DNA of 37,375 nt from Myxococcales bacterium UBA5297 (lineage in GTDB: Bacteria; Myxococcota; Myxococcia; Myxococcales; UBA5297): positions 36,260 to 73,634 of the forward strand of contig DHSB01000105.1 in the NCBI GenBank assembly GCA_002408385.1. The letters are read 5' to 3'. This document shows, piece after piece, positions 8,867 through 16,635 of this stretch; within the stretch, counting starts at the first letter, position 1; every line of letters begins with the position of its first letter. Both the position numbers and the translations under genes were made by a program. Under the pieces are notes generated by a model. The model was not told the DNA's origin. It did not search any database and saw nothing but the letters and a program-made list of their open reading frames with translations.

Positions 8867-9188
8867 GCGCATCCGGCAGAAGACGCCACGCAACCCAGGG
8901 CGCTCCCTGCGGGAAGTCATCTTGCGGCTCAACCCGACGCTCAAGGGCTGGTACGGGTTCTTCCGGAATAGCCAATGGACCGTCTCTACGAGCGTCGACG
9001 GGTTTGTTCGAAGGCGGCTGAGAAGCATCTGGCGCAAGTATTCCAAACGCAAGGGCACGGCCCGCCGGGAGAACAACGCCCGGTGTCCGAACCACATCTT
9101 TCACAACCTGGGACTGTTCTCGCTCGAAGCGCAGCTCCGCAAGGAAGCGGGACCGCGCGGACGGCTGGCCTTTCCCGCGACAGCGTAG
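8859..9188 (+). pseudogene. C-terminal remnant of a group II intron reverse transcriptase/maturase
   Basis: The frame encodes the conserved end of an LtrA-like protein: IRQKTPRNPGRSLREVILRL, then NPTLKGWYGFFRNSQ, then VDGFVRRRLRSIWRKYSKRK, and a final FHNLGLFSLEAQ block. This covers the maturase (GIIM) region. Complete proteins are about 420-500 residues; only about 110 remain, so the polymerase core is gone. No plausible start exists in this frame. Confidence 0.75.
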
Positions 9189-9269
9189 CTTTCCTGGAGA
9201 GCCGTATGCGGGAGAACCGCACTTACGGTTCGGAGGGAGGGGCGGGAAACCGCCCCTACCTACCCTTAT
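8866..9269 (+). mobile_element. 3' fragment of a group II intron
   Basis: The fragment holds the last 110 or so codons of the intron-encoded protein, then domain V and domain VI. The 5' part (ribozyme domains I-IV and the reverse transcriptase and X domains) is absent. The 3' end is placed at about 9269 after the sequence CCTACCTACCCTTAT, which has the usual A-pyrimidine ending. The element cannot splice or move by itself. Confidence 0.75.
9199..9269 (+). ncRNA. Group II intron domains V and VI
   Basis: Domain V is at 9199-9231. It begins GAGCCGTATGCGG and folds back on CCGCA-CT-TACGGTTC, with a GAGA-type loop, the AGC catalytic triad near the start and the usual two-base bulge. Domain VI follows, with stem GGGGCGG/CCGCCCC closed by a GAAA loop (about 9237-9256) and a strand CTACCTACCC carrying candidate branch-point A residues. 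It lies 10 bases behind the maturase stop, the normal place. Confidence 0.75.
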
Positions 9270-9270
9270 C

Positions 9271-9294
9271 GGACTCCAGAACTCCTGACCTACC
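9271..9294 (+). repeat. Left inverted repeat of a 183-bp unit
   Basis: Bases 9271-9288 match the reverse complement of 9436-9453 at 17 of 18 positions. Extended to 24 bases (partner 9430-9453) the match is 21 of 24. The left copy starts one or two bases after the predicted intron end. Confidence 0.7.
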
Positions 9295-9429
9295 CAGCGT
9301 CCGGGCTGCGGCAGGGCGCAAGAATCGATGAAACGTGAGCGGATTTCCGTCCGCCGCCGAGGCATTTCGCCCGGTGTTCGAGCAGCCGTGCCGCCGACTA
9401 GGGCATCGGATGTTTCATCACCAAGGTGA

Positions 9430-9453
9430 GGTGGCTCAGGAGTTCTGGACTCC
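9430..9453 (-). repeat. Right inverted repeat of the 183-bp unit
   Basis: Inverted partner of 9271-9294. The enclosed segment has no supportable gene. It carries a second inverted pair, GATGAAAC at 9327-9334 and GTTTCATC at 9412-9419. This is the layout of a short non-autonomous element or an IS remnant. Confidence 0.7.
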
Positions 9454-9551
9454 TCTGCGGGCCCTGTGCGCGAGCGGGCACTCCTCTGTTTGTTTGGCCC
9501 GGATCGACTCGATGCTAGGCTCGGGGCCGTCTGCCATGAGGTGAGCCATCG

Positions 9552-10913
9552 GTGAAGCCGCCTAGCTCCAGGGACCAAAGGCCCAACGCGCACGAGCGTG
9601 ACCCCGACGCCGAGGACGATCCCTTCGCGGGCGAGGAGGAGACGATGTTCGACGTCGCGCCTCCTGGCTCACCTGCGGCGGTTCGCCCCGAGAGTGGCGG
9701 CGCCGCGACGAGCGGTCGCGCCAGGTCGTGGGCTCCGGTGGCGCGCGGCCAGCCACTCGACGAGCCAGTGAGCATTCGCGACCAGATGCGCCGCGCGCGC
9801 GAGTTGGTCTGCGCTCCGAGAGAAGAGGCGCTGGAGTGGCAAAGCGGAGTGAACCTGCCGGCCGGTGGCATCGAGGATGAGCCGACGAACTCCGGGATGG
9901 TCGCTGGGTACGCCGTTGCCGGCGAGGACGAGCAAACGGTCCTCGGTGAGGCGCTGAAGCTCCATTCCGGCGAGCCGCCGGCCCAGCCGAGAAAGGAGCC
10001 GACGGGCAAGTTCTCTGCGTCGCGCCAGACCGGCCGGCTTCCGGTGCGCGCGACTGGCAGGCTCAAGACGATCGGCGACTCCCCGCCGGACGAGGCCACT
10101 CCCATCGCGGGCGCGGCCCAGCAGGCATTGTCGTCGACGACCGGCAGGTTCAAGGCGGCCGGCGCGACGGCATCGAACGGCGCGGCGCCCCTCGCCGCCG
10201 CCGCGCTGGCCGAAAACGAGACCGTCACGCCCGTCGAGGCGCGGTCGTTCCGAGGACCGGGCTTCACCGGTCGTCGCCACGCTCGGGCTGCCGCGAGCGC
10301 TCCGGCGCCGGTCGCTGCCGCCGCGCCGGCCGAGGACGAAACCGTGATGCTCGACGAGACGCCGTCGCCCCGAGAACTGGCCGTCACCGGCGGGCGCCGC
10401 GCCTTCGTCGCCTCCGATGCGCAGGAGGCTGTCCGGCCCCCCGGCAGCGACGAGCCGAACAGGGCGAATCTGCCCGGCGCCTACAGCCGCGGCTCCAACG
10501 GCGAAGCGCCGCGCGCGACGACGGACGGGCTCCCGAAAGTCGACCCCGAGCAACACCGCAAGCTGAAGATCATCGGAGGCGCGGTCGCCGGGTTCCTCGG
10601 GTTGCTCCTCATCCACGAGGTCGCGTTCTCGGTCGAAAAGCCGTCGACCTTTGAGCTCGGCGTGCTCTACCCGTACGGCTCGGCCGGCGCCATCGGGCGC
10701 AGAGGAGAGCGCGCGCCCGGGCTCGCGCGGGTCGAGTTCGAGTACCAGGGCCGAAAACCCTGCAGCGCGAGGCCCGATGCGGACACCTGCCTTATCTATG
10801 AGTATTCGGACGGCGCGGGTTTCCGAGGCTCAATGCTTGTCCGCAAGGCCCCCAGCGGCGCCTGGGAGCGCGTTTCGGACGAAGGCATGCCGTTCCGGCC
10901 GGCACGCAATTGA
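9552..10913 (+). CDS. Single-pass membrane protein with long disordered cytoplasmic part and repeated acidic Thr motifs
   Basis: A 453-residue protein starting with GTG, preceded by GAGG about nine bases upstream. Residues 1-335 are Ala/Pro/Glu/Gly-rich and probably disordered. They carry four related motifs: EEETMFDV near 30, EDEQTVLGE near 125, ENETVTPVE near 220 and EDETVMLDE near 260. They also carry several TGR[LF] or TGKF words between about 155 and 205. One membrane helix lies at about 339-359 (IIGGAVAGFLGLLLIHEVAF). The last 95 residues form a small outer domain with two Cys (PCSARPDADTCLIYEY). No family is recognised. Acidic residues around a Thr suit Hanks-type kinase substrates and FHA binding, and two kinases lie upstream; this link is inference. 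Confidence 0.8.
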   Translation: MKPPSSRDQRPNAHERDPDAEDDPFAGEEETMFDVAPPGSPAAVRPESGGAATSGRARSWAPVARGQPLDEPVSIRDQMRRARELVCAPREEALEWQSGVNLPAGGIEDEPTNSGMVAGYAVAGEDEQTVLGEALKLHSGEPPAQPRKEPTGKFSASRQTGRLPVRATGRLKTIGDSPPDEATPIAGAAQQALSSTTGRFKAAGATASNGAAPLAAAALAENETVTPVEARSFRGPGFTGRRHARAAASAPAPVAAAAPAEDETVMLDETPSPRELAVTGGRRAFVASDAQEAVRPPGSDEPNRANLPGAYSRGSNGEAPRATTDGLPKVDPEQHRKLKIIGGAVAGFLGLLLIHEVAFSVEKPSTFELGVLYPYGSAGAIGRRGERAPGLARVEFEYQGRKPCSARPDADTCLIYEYSDGAGFRGSMLVRKAPSGAWERVSDEGMPFRPARN

Positions 10914-11322
10914 GCGAGGCACGAGCCGCCCCTCCAAGCTGCCCTCCGTTTCCGACGCTTCGCCCGCGTCGGTGTCGTTGGAGCTCGCGCCGGTCGCTTG
11001 GGATTCGGGAGGTCGAGTCTCTGTCGCACTTGGCCACGCGACCCGATAGACGGCGCTCGATCGATTCTCTCGCCCTCCCGCTCATCCCGCGCTCCTGCGC
11101 ACCGACCCGGTGGTGCACGGGCAAGAAGACTGGCCAAATCGAGCCGTCGCCAACCACCCGTTCACCGGCGTGCTTTGGCAAAGCGATTGTCCCGAAACGC
11201 CCCGGTGTGTGGAGCATCCAAGAGCGGGCGGTTGCCGTGCGGGTCAGAACCGGCCCTCGCGCAGCGAGCCAGGGCTCGTCCAACAAGCAGAGGAAGAGCA
11301 GCGGCGGAAAAACATGCAGCGC
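10914..11322. other. Gene-less stretch before hcp
   Basis: About 400 bases with open frames on both strands but no start with a ribosome site and no recognisable protein. I see no hairpin or repeat of note. Regulatory signals of hcp begin at 11323. Confidence 0.5.
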
Positions 11323-11336
11323 TTGATCTGGATCAA
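11323..11336 (+). promoter_or_regulatory. FNR/CRP-type activator site of hcp
   Basis: The sequence is TTGAT-CTGG-ATCAA, a perfect match to the FNR consensus TTGAT-N4-ATCAA. Its centre is at 11329.5. For a class II activator at -41.5 the transcript would start near 11371, with a weak -10 around TGTAGC (11357-11362). It is 74 bases before the hcp ATG. This predicts induction by low oxygen or nitrosative stress through an FNR/DNR-like regulator that is not in this window. Confidence 0.8.
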
Positions 11337-11409
11337 GGTCGCAATGCGTCAGGGCCTGTAGCTTGTTCGCCAGATCCTGACCCCGAACCACAAAAGGAGA
11401 CACACCGTC

Positions 11410-13041
11410 ATGAGCATGTTCTGCTTTCAGTGCCAGGAGACCGCGAAGGGAACCGGTTGTGCCGCGAAGGGCGTCTGCGGCAAGCAGCCGACGACCTCTC
11501 GGCTGATGGACCTGTTGATCTTCAACCTCGAGGGCATCGCGGTCCTCGAAGAGAAGGCGACCGCGCGCCGTGAGATCGCCCCCGAGGTCGGCCGCTTCCT
11601 GCTCGAGGGCCTGTTCACCACCATCACCAACGTCAGCTTCGACGACGCCCGCATCGGCGCGCAGGTCGAGCGGGCGCTCACCCTTAAGAAGAAGCTGCTC
11701 GACGAGGTCGGCAACGACGGCAGCCTCCCGGAGGCTGCGACCTGGTTCGGGGGCCCCGAGACCTTCGCCGCCAAGACCGAGTCGGTGGGCATCCTCGCCG
11801 AGGCCAACGAGGACATCCGCTCCCTGAAGGAGCTGATGATGTACGGCCTCAAGGGCATCGCCGCCTACGGCGACCACGCCGCGGTGCTCGGGTTCGAGGA
11901 CCCGGCCATCTACCGCTTTGCCGTCAAGGCGCTGGCGGCCATGACCAAGGACCTCTCGGCCGACGAGCTGACCGGGCTGGTGCTGCAGACCGGCGAGGTC
12001 GCGGTGACCACGATGGCCCTGCTCGACAAGGCGAACACCTCGACCTACGGCCAGCCGGAGCTCACCAAGGTCAACATCGGCGTACGTTCCAACCCCGGCA
12101 TCCTCATCTCCGGCCACGACCTGCGCGACATGGCCGAGCTGCTCGAGCAGACCGCGGGGGCCGGGGCGGACGTCTACACGCACGGCGAGATGCTGCCGGC
12201 CCACTACTACCCGGCGTTCAAGAAGTACCCGCACTTCGCCGGCAACTATGGCAACGCCTGGTGGAAGCAGGACAAGGAATTTGCCAGCTTCAACGGCCCC
12301 ATCCTGATGACCACCAACTGCATCACCCCGGTCAAGGAGAGCTACAAGGAGCGCATCTTCACCACTGGTCTGGTCGGCTACCCGGGTGTCAAGCACATCG
12401 CCGACCGCAAGCCGGGCGGCCAGAAGGACTTCTCGGAGCTCATCGCCCTCGCCAAGACCTGCCCGGCGCCGACCGAGCTCGAGCAGGGCGAGATCGTCGG
12501 CGGCTTCGCCCACCAGCAGGTCTTCGCGCTCGCCGACAAGGTCGTCGAGGCGGTCAAGAGCGGCGCCATCAAGCGCTTCGTGGTCATGGCCGGCTGCGAC
12601 GGGCGGATGAAGAGCCGCGAGTACTTCACCGAGGTCGCCCAGGAGCTGCCCAAGGACACGGTCATCCTCACCGCGGGCTGCGCAAAGTACCGCTACAACA
12701 AGCTGCCGCTCGGCGACATCGGCGGCATCCCGCGGGTGCTCGACGCCGGACAGTGCAACGACAGCTACTCGCTCGCGGTCATCGCCCTGAAGCTCAAGGA
12801 GGTCTTCGGGCTGAAGGACATCAACGAGCTGCCGCTCTCCTTCGACATCGCCTGGTATGAGCAGAAGGCGGTCGCGGTGCTCCTCGCGCTACTGCACTTG
12901 GGCGTCAAGGGCATCCGCCTCGGGCCCACGCTCCCCGCGTTCCTGTCGCCGAACGTGGCCAAGGTGCTCGTCGAGAAGTTCGACATCAAGCCGACCACGA
13001 CCGTGAAGGAGGACGTGCAGGCGATGATGGCCGGCGCCTAG
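11410..13041 (+). CDS. hcp: Hybrid cluster protein (hydroxylamine/NO reductase), class I type
   Basis: A 543-residue cytoplasmic iron-sulfur protein, full length for the family. The N-terminus has Cys at 5, 8, 17 and 23 (C-x2-C-x8-C-x5-C). This is the class I spacing that binds a 4Fe-4S cluster and differs from the enterobacterial C-x2-C-x11-C-x6-C. Hybrid-cluster ligand regions are present: [42 protein letters not shown] and AGQCNDSYS. The protein reduces hydroxylamine in vitro and acts as an NO reductase in nitrosative stress. AAAGGAGA precedes the ATG. It stands alone: FNR box in front, hairpin terminator behind, and no hcr reductase gene beside it, as usual for class I. Confidence 0.97.
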   Translation: MSMFCFQCQETAKGTGCAAKGVCGKQPTTSRLMDLLIFNLEGIAVLEEKATARREIAPEVGRFLLEGLFTTITNVSFDDARIGAQVERALTLKKKLLDEVGNDGSLPEAATWFGGPETFAAKTESVGILAEANEDIRSLKELMMYGLKGIAAYGDHAAVLGFEDPAIYRFAVKALAAMTKDLSADELTGLVLQTGEVAVTTMALLDKANTSTYGQPELTKVNIGVRSNPGILISGHDLRDMAELLEQTAGAGADVYTHGEMLPAHYYPAFKKYPHFAGNYGNAWWKQDKEFASFNGPILMTTNCITPVKESYKERIFTTGLVGYPGVKHIADRKPGGQKDFSELIALAKTCPAPTELEQGEIVGGFAHQQVFALADKVVEAVKSGAIKRFVVMAGCDGRMKSREYFTEVAQELPKDTVILTAGCAKYRYNKLPLGDIGGIPRVLDAGQCNDSYSLAVIALKLKEVFGLKDINELPLSFDIAWYEQKAVAVLLALLHLGVKGIRLGPTLPAFLSPNVAKVLVEKFDIKPTTTVKEDVQAMMAGA

Positions 13042-13064
13042 TCGCCGGTGGAGTCGGGTTGAAT

Positions 13065-13096
13065 GCGGGCCGGGCGGTTTCGACCGTCCGGCCCGC
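13065..13096 (+). terminator. Hairpin terminator of hcp
   Basis: A 14-base GC-rich stem (13065-13078 with 13083-13096, one G-U pair) closed by a TTCG tetraloop starts 24 bases after the hcp stop. TCTT follows, without a long T run. The ISL3 remnant begins immediately behind it. Confidence 0.75.
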
Positions 13097-14320
13097 TCTT
13101 CGTGCGGGCGACAGTCAGGGACCGCTTCGAAGTTCAAGCTGACGGGCAGGAGCCAGCCTATCCTCCACGTCACGGTGAAGCCTCGCGAGGGCACCAAGGC
13201 GATCTGCTCGGGCCGCAACAAGGAGGCGCCCGGCTACGACAAGCTCGAGGTGCGGCGCTTCGAGTTCATCCCGCTCTGGGGCATCGTCGTCTTCCTGTTA
13301 CTACGCGATGCGGCGCGTGGACTGTTCGCGCTGCGGCGTCAAGGTCGAGACGGTGCCGTGGGCCACTGGGAAGAGCTCGCTGACCAAGGCATACGCCTAC
13401 TTTCTCGCGGCTTGGGCCAAGCGTATGAGCTGGAACGACGTCGCCTCGGGGTTCCACACGAGTTGGGAGAGCGTCTTCCGCTCGGTGAAGATGGTCGTCG
13501 AGTGGGGCCTCGAACACCGCAACCTCGAAGGCATCCGGTCCATCGGGGTCGACGAAGTCTTCTGGCTGAAGGGCAAGTTTCTTACCGTGGTCTACCAGAT
13601 CGATGCGGGGCGCATCCGGCTGCTGTGGCTCGGCAAGGACCGGAAGGTGAAGACCCTGCTCAAGTTCTTCCGGCAGTTCGGGCGCGAGCGGACGGCGGCG
13701 CTGTGCTTCGTCTGCAGCGACATGTGGCAGCCCTACCTGAAGGTGATCGCCAAGAAGGCCAAGCAGGCGGTCCACATCCTCGACCGCTTTCACATCATGG
13801 CCAACATGAACAAGCAGATCGACGAGGTCCGCCGGCAGGAGGCCAAGGACCTCAAGGCGAAGGGCCAGGGCGAGGTGCTCAAGGGTGCTCGTTGGACGTT
13901 GCTCAAGCGCCCGGAGAACCGCACGGCCAAGCAGGAGCTCAAGTTGGCCGAGTTGGTCCGCTTCAACCTCCGGTCCGTGCGCGCCCATCTCCTTCGCGAG
14001 GAGTTCCAGCAGTTCTGGAGGTACCGTTCCCCGTTCTGGGCGGGCACCTTCCTCGACCGCTGGTGCACCAAAGTGATGCGCTCGCGCCTCGAACCGATGA
14101 AGAAGATCGCCCGGAGCCTGCGCTCTCATCGCCCCCTGATCCTCAACTGGTTCAAAGCCCGCGAACAGGTTTCCTTGGGCGCTACCGAGGGCATGAACAA
14201 CAAGCTGAAAGTGACCAGCCCCCGCTTCTTCTTTCAGCTCCCGCTATGGCTCAACGCTCGCCGGAGGCGCTCTTCAAAGCGGCGATCAGCCCGTCAGTCG
14301 CTTCACGCCTAAGGCAACGG
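13097..14320 (+). mobile_element. Degenerate ISL3-family insertion sequence
   Basis: The element contains one broken transposase and no recognisable inverted ends. The left limit is set by the hcp terminator and the right one by loss of transposase homology; both are approximate. Confidence 0.7.
13130..14312 (+). pseudogene. Broken ISL3-family transposase
   Basis: The main frame (13299-14312) gives the zinc-ribbon end MRRVDCSRCGVKVETVPWA, a helix-turn-helix region (WAKRMSWNDVASGFHTSWESV) and the DDE parts IGVDEVFWLKG, FVCSDMWQPYL and TEGMNNK, with DRFHIMANMNKQIDEVR between. The front part is in another frame (FKLTG, then ILHVTVKPREGTKAICSG, GYDKLEVRRFEFIPLWG). One extra base near 13298 separates the two. 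The family start is missing, so about 25 residues are lost. The first Cys pair of the ribbon is damaged (CSGRN where the family has CSGCG), and the C-terminus after KVTSP drifts out of frame. Catalytic residues remain, but the gene should not give a working enzyme. Confidence 0.85.
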
Positions 14321-14855
14321 TCGGTGGCGGGCCTTACCTGGGCACGGGGGCAAACTGACCGCCGCAGTGGGGGGGAGCCGCACCGCCACTAGCACGCGCC
14401 CGCGCCGCCGAACCCTTCCGTGACTCCAGCGCACGCTCGGCAGACGCCGACCTCCGCTCCTAAACACCTCCTCCGCGGGGCGCTCCTGGGCGCCATCAGG
14501 AGGGAAGTCTCGCCGCCATCAGCCCCCGCTTTGCCTCCGTCTGATTTTTCGCGGGCGCTGGGCTTGCTTCGGCCGTAAGCCGGCGAGCCCGCCCGAGCGC
14601 CCCAGAAGGAAGCCGTCGGCTGTGAAGCGAGGGCGCTTTTCCGACTGAGCGAGAACCGTCTGCTCTGCGTGCTCCAGAGCCGGGCGCAGCCGGACAAGAC
14701 CATCCCGCAGGCTCGCAGCGGCGCAGATCGCTCCCACTGTGCTGCTGGCGGCCAGGTGCTCCCGTCCCCAAGGAAAGGGGCGCGCCAGCAGCGCCCGGCC
14801 TGGGCGAGACCACCGCTCGCTGCTCGAGCCAGCAGCTCCACCGTTTCCCTCCCGC
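14321..14855. other. Gene-less stretch behind the ISL3 remnant
   Basis: About 530 bases with open frames on both strands, none with a recognisable protein, ribosome site or signal peptide. It may be old IS flank or dead DNA. I see no structure worth naming. Confidence 0.5.
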
Positions 14856-14891
14856 TTGACAGGTATACTCAATAGACGCTATCAGCGATAC
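14856..14891 (+). promoter_or_regulatory. Promoter with MerR-type dyad operator
   Basis: TTGACA at 14856-14861 is followed by an interrupted palindrome GTAT-N5-ATAG-ACG-CTAT-N5-ATAC at 14863-14891, with both arms exact in their fixed positions. A candidate -10 is TATCAG (14880-14885, spacer 18). The dyad fills the space between -35 and -10, as in MerR-controlled promoters. It lies 37 bases before the ATG of a MerR-like gene, which suggests autoregulation. Confidence 0.6.
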
Positions 14892-14927
14892 AACATTCGA
14901 AAGCCACCACTGGAGATAATCCACTCA

Positions 14928-15458
14928 ATGGCGCAACTCCTCGACCCGCACCAGCTCGAGCAGATCGAGAGGGATCATGCGAAAGGCCTTCCGGCGCGCG
15001 ACATCGTCGAGATCTTTCGTCCCCTCGGCGTGAAGCTGTCGGAAGCGACCTTTCGCAAATACGTGCAGGTGGGCCTGTTGCCGCGCAGCCGCCGTGTCGG
15101 GCGCAAGGGCAAGCACCGTGGCAGCCAGGGGCTCTATCCGGTAGGGGCCGTGCGGCGCATCAACGTCATCAAGCGGATGATGGCCGAGGGCTTGACACTC
15201 CAGGAGATCAGCCGCTCGTTCGTCTGCTTTCGCAACGACATCGAGGAGCTCGAGCGGGTCCTCGACACCGCGCTCGCGCGACAGCTTGAGGAGCTCCAAG
15301 CACGCGATCTCCCCCAGGAGATGCGCCGCAGCCTCGAGCGTGCCATGGGCGAGGCCCGTCGTGATGGCAAGCGGCTCGTGCGCCAACTTGAGCTCATCGC
15401 AAGCCAACTGGCTGCGACCGAGCCGCGCGCGCCACCCGCTGACGGAACGGGCGGCTAG
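14928..15458 (+). CDS. MerR-like transcriptional regulator
   Basis: A 176-residue cytoplasmic protein. The N-terminal part (about 20-100) fits a winged helix-turn-helix of the MerR type: ATFRKYVQVGLLPRSRRVG is the helix-turn-helix/wing region, followed by GLYPVGAVRRINVIKRMMAE and GLTLQEISRSF. Residues 105-160 form a charged helix likely to dimerise (IEELERVLDTALARQLEELQ). There are no C-terminal Cys for metal sensing and no recognisable ligand domain. ATG 14928 is chosen because conserved sequence starts there; GGAG lies 15-18 bases upstream, further than usual. The promoter dyad suggests it controls itself and perhaps the next gene, 107 bases downstream. Confidence 0.8.
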   Translation: MAQLLDPHQLEQIERDHAKGLPARDIVEIFRPLGVKLSEATFRKYVQVGLLPRSRRVGRKGKHRGSQGLYPVGAVRRINVIKRMMAEGLTLQEISRSFVCFRNDIEELERVLDTALARQLEELQARDLPQEMRRSLERAMGEARRDGKRLVRQLELIASQLAATEPRAPPADGTGG

Positions 15459-15565
15459 TGCTCGCCTGGTAGCGCGGAGGGTTTTGGGGCAACCATGGGG
15501 GTGGCAATTGATAGCGGGCCAGAGGACCGGCCAATGCGTTTTGTGGGAAGGTCAAGGAGAGGGGC

Positions 15566-16096
15566 ATGAACGAGCCGAAGCGCGTGGACCACGACTCCGA
15601 GCAACTGCCCGATGACGGGGCGTTCGCAACCAACGAAGCTGAGGGTGGACGCCAGGGTGTGCGTCGCTCCAAGACCATGTCGCGCAAAGAGATGGCCCGC
15701 GACCTGCGCCGCCGCCGGATGCTCGGCCTGATTGACCCCGAGGAGGAGGAGTTGCTCGGCTCCATCGAGCGGCTGCGCCCCCATACTCGGGCGGACTGCG
15801 CCAATGGCGCCCGCCCGTGTCTATTCGTTTCCTGTAAGCACCATCTCTATCTCGACGTGAATCCCGAGACGGGTTCGATCAAGCTTAACTTTCCGGACAA
15901 GGAGATCTGGGAGCTTGACGAGACCTGTGCCCTCGATGTCGCCGACAAGGGCGGCATTACGCTTGAGGAGGTCGGCGCGATCATGAACCTGACGCGCGAG
16001 CGAATCCGGCAGGTGGAAACGCGCGGCTTGCTCAAGCTGCGCGAGGCGGCCGAAGAGGAGCTTGATCCGAAGGACGCTCGCGAGCGCGACGGCTAG
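15566..16096 (+). CDS. DNA-binding protein with sigma-70 region 4 only
   Basis: A 176-residue protein with a good GGAGAGG ribosome site before the ATG. Residues 1-55 are charged. A middle block has three Cys ([21 protein letters not shown]), then [21 protein letters not shown]. The C-terminal block, [21 protein letters not shown] plus [13 protein letters not shown], is a clear sigma region 4 helix-turn-helix. There is no region 2 or 3, so it cannot act as a normal sigma factor. Proteins with this Cys block and helix-turn-helix occur in deltaproteobacterial groups as uncharacterised sigma-like regulators. The order behind a MerR gene suggests a functional pair. Confidence 0.8.
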   Translation: MNEPKRVDHDSEQLPDDGAFATNEAEGGRQGVRRSKTMSRKEMARDLRRRRMLGLIDPEEEELLGSIERLRPHTRADCANGARPCLFVSCKHHLYLDVNPETGSIKLNFPDKEIWELDETCALDVADKGGITLEEVGAIMNLTRERIRQVETRGLLKLREAAEEELDPKDARERDG

Positions 16097-16170
16097 CGGC
16101 GAGCTAGCGCCGTCCTTGAGGTGACCAGGTTCTTGCGTCGCCGCCTCGGGTGCTCAGGCCGCTTGCGGCC

Positions 16171-16179
16171 TGCTATAGT
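16171..16179 (+). promoter_or_regulatory. Extended -10 promoter of the small lipoprotein gene
   Basis: TGC-TATAGT at 16171-16179 is a strong extended -10. No clear -35 sits 17 bases upstream, which such promoters tolerate. It is about 43 bases before the ATG at 16222. Confidence 0.5.
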
Positions 16180-16221
16180 CGACCGGTTTCTGCACTCCGA
16201 AAGGCTCGAGGAGGTAACTTC

Positions 16222-16635
16222 ATGCGTCTTGCCCCTGTGCTCGCCGTCCTTGCGCTGGCGGCCTGCAACGGCCCGAAGGAAAGCTGCGAGGGCAGCTTCA
16301 AGTCCTACTTCTCGATGATCGAGGGCCAGGACTACGAGGGCATGTACGAGATGCTCACGCCCGAGTTCAAGAAGAAGGTCAAATCGCTCGAGCGCTTCTC
16401 TGCCGCGATGAACGAGCAGTGGCAGGGCACCTATGGCTTCTCGAAGAAGGTCGACAATATCGCCGAGTCCGGCAACGTGTGCATCGCCCGCGGCCTTATG
16501 AGCTACACGTGGCGGGTTCGCGGCAAGGAGGCCGAGCCGCACGACGACGAGTTCTTCGCGTGGACTTTCCGCAAACAGAAAGACGGCAAGTGGCACATCG
16601 ACTTGCCGGGCTACGAACGCGTCTCGGCCTTCTAG
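16222..16635 (+). CDS. Small lipoprotein, NTF2-like/DUF4878-type
   Basis: A 137-residue protein. The N-terminus is a short lipoprotein signal with lipobox LAAC|N (Cys near 15). The rest resembles the small alpha+beta cone fold of NTF2-like proteins: CEGSFKSYFSMIEGQDYEGMYEMLTPEFKKKV for the helices, ending in FAWTFRKQKDGKWHIDLPGY. No catalytic role can be inferred; such proteins often act as envelope accessory factors. The ATG at 16222 is chosen over the longer frame because GAGGAGGT lies just upstream at 16208-16215 and the lipobox then has the right distance. Confidence 0.8.
   Translation: MRLAPVLAVLALAACNGPKESCEGSFKSYFSMIEGQDYEGMYEMLTPEFKKKVKSLERFSAAMNEQWQGTYGFSKKVDNIAESGNVCIARGLMSYTWRVRGKEAEPHDDEFFAWTFRKQKDGKWHIDLPGYERVSAF

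Larger units (their letters stand above)
8087..9453 (+). mobile_element. Composite scar of decayed mobile DNA
   Basis: This stretch between the second kinase and the acidic-Thr membrane protein holds only broken mobile-type genes. In order they are a frameshifted Cys-rich gene, the front half of a ParB-like gene, the 3' end of a group II intron, and a 183-bp unit with inverted ends. The word GATGAAAC occurs at 8087 and 8205 and again at 9327, and reversed at 9412-9419, which is far more than chance in this length. Exact outer limits cannot be set from one sequence. Confidence 0.6.

Noticed and set aside
10792..12513. Long open frame (573 codons) opposite hcp
   Set aside because: Antisense shadow; hcp on the plus strand is full length with all cluster ligands.
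13139..14312. Programmed frameshift in the ISL3 transposase
   Set aside because: No slippery heptamer at 13298, the first ribbon Cys pair is also damaged and both ends of the protein are lost, so decay explains it better.
14856..14869. TTGACA directly followed by TATACT as a promoter
   Set aside because: Only two bases lie between them, so they cannot be a -35/-10 pair; the TATACT belongs to the dyad.
14389..14924. Minus-strand frames of 100-150 codons behind the ISL3 remnant
   Set aside because: No ribosome site or recognisable fold, and low-complexity Ala/Arg/Ser composition typical of non-coding GC-rich DNA.
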